Below are positions 57,350 through 64,000 of a DNA stretch of 64,000 bases, piece after piece. The notes under the pieces were generated by a model, which saw nothing but the letters and a program-made list of their open reading frames with translations, was not told the DNA's origin and made no database searches. Within the stretch, counting starts at the first letter, position 1; each line of letters starts with the position of its first letter. Source of the DNA: Thraustochytrium sp. TN22 (taxonomy: Eukaryota > Sar > Bigyra > Thraustochytrida > Thraustochytriidae); contig JABLUY010000131.1 of the NCBI GenBank assembly GCA_013306675.1, positions 38,200 through 102,199 of the forward strand, given 5' to 3'. The position numbers and the translations under genes were made by a program.

Positions 57350-59590
57350 AAAGCGTATTAAGAGGGTACTTTACTCCCGATTTGCTCCAAAAAAGTGGCC
57401 TAGAGTCTGGCGAAGTTAGTTCCGCATTCGATCAAAAACGCAGCGATGGGGCCGAGCTTGAAGAGGCCCACTCGAAGCGACCCAAGGCTCCTGCCCCCTA
57501 TTCATTTTGGCCGAAGGCGTGGTGGTTAGGATGAGATGAGCTCGGCAGTTCGCCCAGAGCGGCTTTGGGGGGAGCTCGCGCGCGACTTCGTCGCGGAGCG
57601 CGCTGGAGCCGCAGGCGCTGCGGCGCGCGGCTGCAGGCGGCCCTGGCGGGTGCCTTGTGCCTGCTCTCAGCTCGCACGCCCCTGCCGCAGCGCTTGGACG
57701 TGGAGTCGGGCCCGCACTGCGACATCATGGCATCGGCGAGGCCTAACCACCGCGTGGAGGACGACAGCGACAGCGACAGCGACAGCGAGTTCGTGCCCCT
57801 GGACAAGCGGGACACAGGGGACGAAGACGAAGAAGGAGAGGAGCTTGGCGACGAGGATGCTCGTGCTGAGGCCGCTGCGCAGCAAGACTTCGAAGACATA
57901 CTTGCGTTGGTCGACGAACCGACGCGTGGTGCGAGTGCATGTTCGAGGTCGGCCTCATTCAGCACAAGACCGTTCCGGGGCTCGCAGTCTCGCCGGATGG
58001 AGTCGCTCGCGTCCGGCTTCCAGGCGCGGAGTGCGACGCATCGTCAGTACTATGCAGCGTCGAGATCAAGACGCGCGTCGCGCCTGGAGGCGCGGTAGAC
58101 GCACGTATCGTGAGCACCCAGATGAACACGTGGGGGACGAGACTTGGTGGAAGGCCATACCTGCCGAGCACCGCGCGCAAGTCTTGCACCAAGCTGTGGT
58201 CCTCCAAATCGATCACGTGCTCTACGTTGCTGCCAGCACGAGTTCGTGTTTGTACGCCTGCCTCGTTGAAGTGCCTCCGGACGCCCGGCTCGCCATGGAG
58301 CGCGCTCTGAAACCGTGGGCGGACAAGCTCACGACATGGGCGCACCAGAGCATCGACAGCGGGTGCGCCGCCCAAGCCACCTGCCATCTTCGGCGAGGAG
58401 GAGGGGGCGGTGCTGAGCTCGCACTTCCGGCTGTGGCGCGCCATGCGCAAGCTTGTCGCTCTGAAGGGGCCCATGCGGCCCGTGCATGTCATCAAGTGCT
58501 TACCGCAGGAGCTATACAACGTCGCAAAGGGCGGCGTCGACGGAAGCACACAGTACGTGGAGCAGATCACCAACACGCAGTGCATGAATCTGAGCTGCGA
58601 CCAGAACATCGCGTTGCGCACGTACAAGCAGCTCGTTGTCAACGCCATCGTGGTCTACCGCTACTTACAGGCTGCGAGGAAGAGCAACCTCGAAGACAGC
58701 GACGGGCTAAAGGCCCTCCGCGACAAGGTGAACCGCTCTGAAGCGCTCAGCACTGTCTCGTTCCGCCTCACTGTCGACATGGTCCGTCACGTCTACAGGA
58801 GCAGGCAGCTCGATACGGCGCAGGTGGAGTTCAACATGCAGCCAAGCATGCCCAAGCCCACTGGGCTCACCAGGGAAGCGGCGAGGGACCTCGTGACCGC
58901 CGGTAAGCGCAAGCGAACCCCCGAGTTGCAGAAGTTCTTCAACCACGGCCAAGCCCGCGACATCCGCCTCGATGCCGCACTGCAACATGACTCAGAGGCA
59001 GCGGGAAAGGCATCCTTCAACGCCAACAACAAGAGGATTCCCGCCAAGCGGCTCTGCGTCATCTGCGGCAAGCAAACGCACCGTCGTTGCACCATCTGCG
59101 GTGTGCCTCTGCACGTGTTCATGAGAAAGAATGAACGCACAACCTGCTTTTCCAAGTGGCACACGCGCGTGCGCGTCGAGCCTCACGAAGGCTTCAAGAA
59201 GCGCAAGACAAACGTCAACGGAACACCTTCGCCCATTTGCCTCGATCATGTCGATTCGAGCAGCGCCAGTGCCTCGTCCGGTACCCCTACAGCGCAGAGC
59301 AGGAACGACCACGTAGCCCAAGCCAGCTACACCGACACCCCATCAAGCCATAGTTCAAGATCCTCTCGCAGCAGCCTCAGCACGAGTCCATCGTGCCCTT
59401 GATGCAGCCCAAGTTGGCCTCAGCATCCGCACAGGCCAGTCGGAAGTGACCAACACTTTACGCTTCCATACAAACCCAGTAGTTGAAAGTTCCAAAAATG
59501 ATTAGAATCATGATAGCAACAGGTCAGTCGAGCGCAAGCAGGAGAGCCGATTTACTAGGGATAATATGGCTATCCTGATTAAACTCCGTC
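57350..59590. mobile_element. Decayed mobile-element-like locus carrying a nuclease gene
   Basis: The boundaries are tentative. The interval holds a broken gene with a YqaJ-like nuclease signature and a C-terminal zinc cluster, lies between two intact genes, and has lower-GC flanks (57340-57440 and 59440-59600) unlike the rest of the window. TTAA occurs at 57358-57361 and 59579-59582, and a 7-bp inverted pair AAGCGTA (57351) / TACGCTT (59459) is present. No convincing terminal inverted repeats or target duplications could be shown by eye, so the mobility claim rests mainly on the gene type and its decay. Confidence 0.45.
57727..59402 (+). pseudogene. Frameshifted gene: YqaJ-type PD-(D/E)xK nuclease plus C-terminal zinc cluster
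   Basis: Coding-looking segments occur in successive frames. An acidic N-terminus (from the ATG at 57727) has DSDSDSDSEFVPLDKRD. In another frame, from about 57905, WCECMFEVGLIQHKTVPGLA leads to SPDGV and then VEIKTRV, the G-L...S-P-D-G...(E/V)-E-x-K pattern of YqaJ/lambda-exonuclease-like nucleases. A third frame (about 58130-58360) has WWKAIPAEHRAQVLHQAVVL and VLYVAASTSSC. The previous frame then resumes (58360-59402) with FRLWRAMRKLV and a zinc-type cluster CVICGKQTHRRCTICG...CFSKWH. At least three net frameshifts over 1.7 kb, next to intact neighbours, mean decay (or clustered assembly indels). Similar Cys clusters end PiggyBac-like and other transposases of oomycetes. No DDE triad is seen. 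Confidence 0.6.
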
Positions 59591-59922
59591 TAGGGCGATG
59601 GGATTGGGATATCAGCGCCTGACGATGACTTGACCGAGTACACATACTGACTTCGCCGCGGCCCACCGTGGCGTCTCTGACATTTTGCGAGGTCGGCCAG
59701 CCGGCACGGACCTCCTGATTGGACTGGCAGCCAGCCAGACAAAAGAAAAAAAACCTTCGATGGTTTGAGCCACCAGAGCTTCGTTTCTTCGCGTCCTTGC
59801 AGCGCTCTGCTGCCCATCGCCGCGTCACCCGCCAGTGGCCGCTGCCTTCGGCGGAACCGCCATCGCGGCCGACGAAAGCTGACCCTCAGCCTCGTACGTC
59901 AGCAGGCCAGACGGCCACTGAC

Positions 59923-59950
59923 TGAGTCAGTGACTCACTCATCTGACTCA
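59923..59950. promoter_or_regulatory. Cluster of three AP-1/GCN4-type TGA(C/G)TCA sites
   Basis: TGAGTCA at 59923-59929, TGACTCA at 59931-59937 and TGACTCA at 59944-59950, about 205-230 bp upstream of the SDR start. This heptamer is the classical bZIP (Gcn4/AP-1) target. A fungal/animal-type bZIP acting here is inference. Confidence 0.6.
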
Positions 59951-59953
59951 CTC

Positions 59954-59998
59954 ACTGACTGTGAGATCAGTGAACTTGCCTAGTACTTACTAGGCCTA
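59954..59998. promoter_or_regulatory. Promoter words shared with the NEDD1 upstream region
   Basis: ACTGACTGTGAG (59954-59965) and ACTTACTAGGCCTA (59985-59998). Both occur letter-for-letter at 63519-63543 upstream of NEDD1, in the opposite order. Confidence 0.55.
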
Positions 59999-60154
59999 GG
60001 CCTAGTAGTAGCAGTGGACGCAGGTCGGCGGGCCCGGACCAGCCCGACCTGCAATGGCATGGCAGATCCCAAATGCACGCACGAGCACTGCTGTTGAGAG
60101 GGACGATTGCGCTTGACTCGGAGAGATAACCTGAGATCTACGGAAGTGAGCAAG

Positions 60155-61036
60155 ATGAAGGTGTTCGTGACGGGCGCCAGCGGGTGGATCGGCCTCGAGG
60201 TGACCAAGCAGCTGCTCGCCGAGGGCCACGAGGTGCATGGCTTGGTGCGATCCGCTTCTGCAGCCAAGGTTCAGGAGGCCGGCGCCACGCCGGTGCGCGG
60301 CGAACTGCACAACCTCGCGGTCCTGCGGTCCGCGGCAGAAACCGCGGATGCCGTCATCCACACGGCCTTCATCCACGATTTTGGCCGCTACGCCGAGAAC
60401 TGTGCAATTGACCGGCAGGCCGTAGCCACGCTGCTGGACGCGCTTTCTGGCACGGGCAAGACGCTCATCATGACGTCCGGGCTCATGGTCACGGGCGATG
60501 AGGAGTCCATGCCCCCATCCGAAGGTATGGCCTCAATCCGAGGCGCCACCGAGCACGTGGCCCTGGAGCGCGCCATCACCGAAAAGACACGCCTGGTCAT
60601 TGTGCGACTGCCGCCCTCGGTGCACGGGGTCGGCGAGCACGGCTTCCTTCCCATGCTGGCTGCCACCTACAAGGACAAGGGCAAGGTCGCCTACGTAGGC
60701 GAGGGTACGAACCGCTGGGCCGCCGTGCACCGCGACGATGCTGCGCGCGCCTATGTCCTGGCCCTCACAAAGGGCCCCGCCGGCCAGCGCGTGCACGCCG
60801 TGGAGAGCGACGAGGGCATTTCCTTTCGTGAGATCGCCGAGGCTCTGGGCCACAAGCTTGGTCTCCCCGTGGAGCCTGTCGCGCCGGAAGATGCCGGCGA
60901 GGCCATTGGCCCACTCGCCTCCTTCGTGCAGGCCAACCTGACTGCGCCCAGCAAGCTCACGCGCGAGCGTCTCGGCTGGGCGCCGCAGCGCGACAACCTC
61001 CTGGACGACTTCAATCGCGATGACTACTTGCAGTAG
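60155..61036 (+). CDS. Atypical SDR-family NAD(P)-dependent oxidoreductase, bacterial-like
   Basis: 293 residues, intronless, from the ATG at 60155. FVTGASGWIGLEVTKQLLAE is the extended-SDR dinucleotide fold (GxxGxxG). AVIHTAFIHDF, LIMTSGLMVTGDE, RLPPSVHGVGEHGFLP and GEGTNRWAAVHRDDAARAYV follow, then a C-terminal substrate lobe ending TRERLGWAPQRDNLLDD. This matches the small SDR subfamily widespread in bacteria and some fungi, in which the classical YxxxK is not obvious; here the expected position reads RGATEHVALER with no Tyr-x-x-x-Lys. The substrate is unknown. It sits beside a decayed mobile element, so horizontal acquisition is plausible. A GTG-initiated extension of 16 codons upstream is ignored. 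Confidence 0.85.
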   Translation: MKVFVTGASGWIGLEVTKQLLAEGHEVHGLVRSASAAKVQEAGATPVRGELHNLAVLRSAAETADAVIHTAFIHDFGRYAENCAIDRQAVATLLDALSGTGKTLIMTSGLMVTGDEESMPPSEGMASIRGATEHVALERAITEKTRLVIVRLPPSVHGVGEHGFLPMLAATYKDKGKVAYVGEGTNRWAAVHRDDAARAYVLALTKGPAGQRVHAVESDEGISFREIAEALGHKLGLPVEPVAPEDAGEAIGPLASFVQANLTAPSKLTRERLGWAPQRDNLLDDFNRDDYLQ

Positions 61037-61296
61037 TAACGTTTGAGTATATTTCCAACACAGTAACTTTTGAGTATGTCCAGCAGCCACTCACTGTCAG
61101 CTGGCAGTGCGTTGGCTAGGACTTGGCTTCGCTTGCAAAAGCTTTGCGACACGTGGATGACGAGGACAAGCTGGGTGCTGATGGATGAGAAAACATGTTG
61201 TTGATGAGGGTTGCCGCGCTGGTGTTGGACAGGTTACACAAAAAGTCAACGGGCTCGCGCGCCCCTCGCGCGCGCCCCAGCCCTCCGTGCAGGCGA

Positions 61297-63192
61297 TCAA
61301 TACTGGTTGCGCAGCCGGGCGTTCTCCGCGCGCAGACGATTGTTCTCCTCGACGAGATGCGCAAACTTGCTGGAAAAGGCGTTGAGGGAGTCCTGAATGT
61401 CGGACATTTGCAGATGAAACTGACGCATCATCTCAAGCTGCAGGTTCTGCACGTCCTGGCGCACGTCCTGGCGCACGTCATCGACGAGTGCCTCCACGTG
61501 CTGCATCCACTCGACGGGCGGGTCGCGAAGGCCGCCGACGCTGGACGCCGACGGCTTGACGGGCATTTCGTTGCGGGGAAAGCCAACTTCGCCACCGCCG
61601 CCGCCCATACCCGTGCTGCGCTTGGACTCGGACACCTCGCTGGAGGTCTCCTCCTCAAAGGCGTCCGGAGGGGGGCGCGCGACGGACCTCGGCTCGTATG
61701 ATCGGCGGCTCGCGGTGTCGCGCGGCGTCTCGGAGACTAAAGCAGGGCCGCGACGGGTGGCCGGTGTGGCCTGCGGCGCGTGCGGCGGAGCCCGCGGGGA
61801 AAGAGGAGCTTGACGCTCGATGGATGCCGGCGACTCGTCCTCCTCGCCCCCCTCGTCCTCCTCGTCCTCCTCTTCCGCGCCCTCGCTGATGGCGGGCGCC
61901 CCAGCGCGGCTGCTCTCCTCGATGCGACCCAACTGCGAAGCGTGCGCGTGGGACTTGCCCACGGGCAGCGGCGGCGGCTTGGCGGGCGAGAAGAGATCGC
62001 TATGGGCAGTCCTGCGCGGCGCCCTTGCCGCAGGCCCTGCCGCCGCTGCCGCTGCCGCCGGAACCTGGGCCTGAGCCGGCACCGCGCTCGCGCTCTGAAG
62101 CGCAGCCCGCGGCTTGGCGGCGGGCCTGGCGGCGGCCGCCTCCGCCGCAGACCGGGAGGATGCCGTCGATGCGATGGAGGTGTTGGCTGAAGAAGATGTG
62201 GCGTGCGCCCTGGGAGCCGCAGTGAAGAAGCGCACGCAAGTGATGGTCTCGGGCGCGTGCATCTCAATTCGCTGCAGCTGCTCCATCTGGCGCAGGTGGC
62301 AGATGAGCATGGTGCCGGTGGAGGTGCCGAGCGCGACGCGCTTTCCAGAGGGCGCGATGGAGACGCAGGTGAGCGCATGGTTGAGTTGGTTTTTCTGCAA
62401 GATGTTGCCCCTCTGGCCGTCCATGAGGACCACGGTCCCGTCGAGACCGGCGCTGACAAGCAGCGAGCGGTTTGCGGGCGAGAAGCAGACGCCGCTGGTG
62501 GCGCCGCGGTGCACGCGCACGAAGGAGGCGACCGTGGTGAGCGTGGACACGTCCCAGACGTAGACGCTGCCGGCGTCGGAGCCGGTGGCCACGATGTCGC
62601 GACGCCACGGGTTGTAGTGCAGCGTGCGCAGCGCTGCGGCGGCCTGCTGCGAGCCGCGGTTCTCCTCGTCCGGAGTCTTTAGCAGCGCGATGCGCTTGTT
62701 GCTGCGCAGACTAAAGACCGTCAGATCGCCGCTCGCGCTGCCGGCCGCCACCTGCACGCCGTCCGGGCTGAAGCCGACGCAGGTGGCGGGGGTGGCGAAG
62801 GCCTGGAAAGACTGCACCACGCGGCACGTGCTCAGGTCCCAGAGCCGCAGCATGCCGTCCTCCGCCGCTGTGCCGGCCATCCCGCCGCGCGTGGCGAGTG
62901 CGGCTGCGGCTAGCGCGCCGCGCTGGTCCACGGGCGGCGGCAGCTTGCCCAGCAGCCGGCCGTCCGAGACCTGGCGCAGGCTCGCGCTGCCGTCGTCGTA
63001 CGCCATGAGCAGCGCCTTGCCTGCCGCGTCGAAGTCCAGCGACGTCAGCCGCGCGCCACCGCGCGCGCCCGCGCCTGGCTTGGCATCTTCAGGCCGCGCC
63101 AGCACCGACTCGCTCACCACGATCGAGCAGTCGCCGCTCAGCGTGTGCAGCGCCACCTCCTGCGCGCACGACGCCAGCAGCAGCTCCCCCAT
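61297..63192 (-). CDS. NEDD1: NEDD1-like WD40 protein, gamma-tubulin ring complex targeting factor
   Basis: 631 residues from the ATG at 63192. An N-terminal WD40 propeller (about 1-330) includes MLRLWDLSTCRVVQSFQAFA, SVYVWDVSTLTTVASFVRVH and a GVCFSPANRSLLVSAGLDGT blade. A Ser/Pro/Ala-rich acidic linker follows. The last ~70 residues form the helix QNLQLEMMRQFHLQMSDIQD and the coiled end LVEENNRLRAENARLRNQ, nearly diagnostic of the NEDD1 C-terminus that binds gamma-tubulin complexes. It recruits gamma-TuRC to centrosomes or basal bodies and spindles. The upstream frame (to about 63310) keeps GITSPAWRPR, resembling the first blade. A short 5' exon with the true start may therefore exist and the N-terminus is uncertain. 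Confidence 0.88.
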   Translation of the reverse strand: MGELLLASCAQEVALHTLSGDCSIVVSESVLARPEDAKPGAGARGGARLTSLDFDAAGKALLMAYDDGSASLRQVSDGRLLGKLPPPVDQRGALAAAALATRGGMAGTAAEDGMLRLWDLSTCRVVQSFQAFATPATCVGFSPDGVQVAAGSASGDLTVFSLRSNKRIALLKTPDEENRGSQQAAAALRTLHYNPWRRDIVATGSDAGSVYVWDVSTLTTVASFVRVHRGATSGVCFSPANRSLLVSAGLDGTVVLMDGQRGNILQKNQLNHALTCVSIAPSGKRVALGTSTGTMLICHLRQMEQLQRIEMHAPETITCVRFFTAAPRAHATSSSANTSIASTASSRSAAEAAAARPAAKPRAALQSASAVPAQAQVPAAAAAAAGPAARAPRRTAHSDLFSPAKPPPLPVGKSHAHASQLGRIEESSRAGAPAISEGAEEEDEEDEGGEEDESPASIERQAPLSPRAPPHAPQATPATRRGPALVSETPRDTASRRSYEPRSVARPPPDAFEEETSSEVSESKRSTGMGGGGGEVGFPRNEMPVKPSASSVGGLRDPPVEWMQHVEALVDDVRQDVRQDVQNLQLEMMRQFHLQMSDIQDSLNAFSSKFAHLVEENNRLRAENARLRNQY

Positions 63193-63518
63193 CTCGCCCG
63201 TCCGCGGCCTCCACGCCGGAGAAGTTATGCCCGTCGCCGCTGCCGTCCTGGGAGCTGAGCAAGCCCGACCTCCTCGGAGCAAACGGTCTGAATAGGGCTC
63301 TTCTGGCTAGGAATGGGGCGCTTGCACAGGACGAGCTGCACGAGCTCCATGAGCAGCTGCACGAGCACTTGGCGAGGCGAAACGAGATGCGACGAGCCAA
63401 GGCAAGCCGAGGCTAGCCGAGGCTAGGCAAGGAAGCGGCGAGAGCGACGATTTGATCCTCAGGCTGGTCGCGTCGCCGAATGCCGAACGTTTGTTGGAGT
63501 GAGTGACGCTGTGTGCCA

Positions 63519-63543
63519 ACTTACTAGGCCTACTGACTGTGAG
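63519..63543. promoter_or_regulatory. Promoter words shared with the SDR upstream region
   Basis: ACTTACTAGGCCTA (63519-63532) overlaps by one base with ACTGACTGTGAG (63532-63543), about 330 bp upstream of the NEDD1 ATG. Confidence 0.55.
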
Positions 63544-63943
63544 CGCCGCGCCACGAGCGATGCTGGGCAGACGCGTTAAAAAAGATGTGGCGTTTGATGT
63601 CATGATGCTGCTGCTGCGGCTCGCTCCGCGCTGCTCTTCTCGACGTGCACTTTGCACGATGCGAAGGACCGCCTTCATCCTCACCAAGAATCTCACCTTG
63701 CCCATGGCTTGCAACTCCAGGAGCTCGCGGCGGCAGAGATAGTCTCTGCCGCCTCTGCGGCCAGAGACCGCCACTGCTCGAGACGGGAGGTTCGGATGCG
63801 GCTGTGCCTCGGTCGCTGGCGAGGGCTCGCACGGCGGCGAGCAAGCCATGCCATGCCATGCCATGCAAGGCGCGGAGGTCCCAGCCGCTCATCCTCGTGG
63901 TGGCGGCGGCCCGGCGCGGCCAAAACTACTTTCGCGCGGCGGG

Positions 63944-63950
63944 CAGCGGC

Positions 63951-64000
<50 letters not shown>
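63944..64000. repeat. (GCG)n trinucleotide tract at window edge
   Basis: An almost uninterrupted run of GGC units to the last base, preceded by GGC-rich sequence from 63900. Confidence 0.95.

Larger units (their letters stand above)
59403..60154. other. Intergenic region: element flank and SDR promoter
   Basis: 752 bp. 59440-59600 is unusually AT-rich for the window. 59740-59760 holds an A-rich run. 59920-60010 holds a TGACTCA cluster and palindromic CTAGGCCTAG words (separate entries). No coding frame is supported. Confidence 0.55.
63193..64000. other. Region upstream of NEDD1 to window edge
   Basis: 808 bp. It contains the promoter words ACTTACTAGGCCTA and ACTGACTGTGAG (63519-63543), a (CATGC)n run near 63847-63865 and a G-rich, GGC-repeat plus-strand end (63900-64000). 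The polarity of the end suggests the leader of a plus-strand gene starting beyond 64000. No coding region is supported inside the window. Confidence 0.55.

Noticed and set aside
57358-59582. TTAA at both sides of the decayed locus as a PiggyBac target-site duplication
   Set aside because: TTAA is common enough to occur by chance, and no matching terminal inverted repeats adjoin the two copies.
63307-63864. 185-codon minus-strand frame upstream of NEDD1 starting MAWHGMAC
   Set aside because: Begins in a CATGC repeat, no domain; could at most contain a 5' exon of NEDD1, which I could not establish.

Overview
This is a 64 kb window of nuclear DNA from a GC-rich, gene-dense eukaryote. Most genes are intronless. 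The few introns are short (about 60-120 bp), with GT..AG ends, donors of the form GTRNGT, acceptors often GCGCAG, and a CTRAC-like branch site 25-50 bp upstream of the acceptor. The gene content points to a protist that builds flagella: axonemal dynein assembly/intermediate-chain factor DNAI7/CASC1, a tubulin tyrosine ligase-like glutamylase, and NEDD1. No plastid genes are seen. Marine-type features (a secreted sulfatase, a giant ABCA transporter, TIR-like/TPR proteins) and the base composition fit a stramenopile such as a thraustochytrid. The species assignment is inference, not proof.

Layout: a 5' piece of SmE (-) leaves the left edge. It is followed by DCN1-like (+), THOC1 (+, one intron), a LysM protein (-), an AIG1-like GTPase with an altered P-loop (-), a TIR-like/TPR protein (-), a 2,528-residue ABCA transporter (-) and an ANK-FN3-IQ protein (+). 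Next come RPRD/CID (-, one intron), DNAI7 (-, intron directly after the ATG), proteasome alpha-1 (+, three exons), a mitochondrial carrier (+), mitochondrial aminomethyltransferase (-), BRCT-less REV1 (+), RPS3 (-), an unknown protein (-), a PH-PDZ-DH-PH RhoGEF (-), a 79-residue membrane protein (-, one intron) and TTLL (+, one intron). The right part holds a SAM-domain protein (-), an unknown 703-residue protein (-), a TRIC channel (+), a sulfatase (+), a decayed mobile-element-like locus with a YqaJ-type nuclease signature, a bacterial-looking SDR enzyme (+) and NEDD1 (-). A (GGC)n run at the right edge probably marks the leader of a plus-strand gene beyond the window.

The genes are mostly unrelated housekeeping functions: splicing, mRNA export, neddylation, translation, proteasome, glycine cleavage and translesion synthesis. 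No operon logic is visible. Two patterns recur. Start codons are preceded by leaders that are G-rich (GGC-type) on the coding strand. Short CTAG-rich boxes lie about 40-350 bp upstream of several starts. The most unusual spots are the decayed nuclease element, the SDR locus with its TGACTCA cluster and the promoter words it shares with NEDD1, the BRCT-less REV1, the Lys-to-Arg P-loop GTPase, and the intron placed immediately after the DNAI7 start codon.
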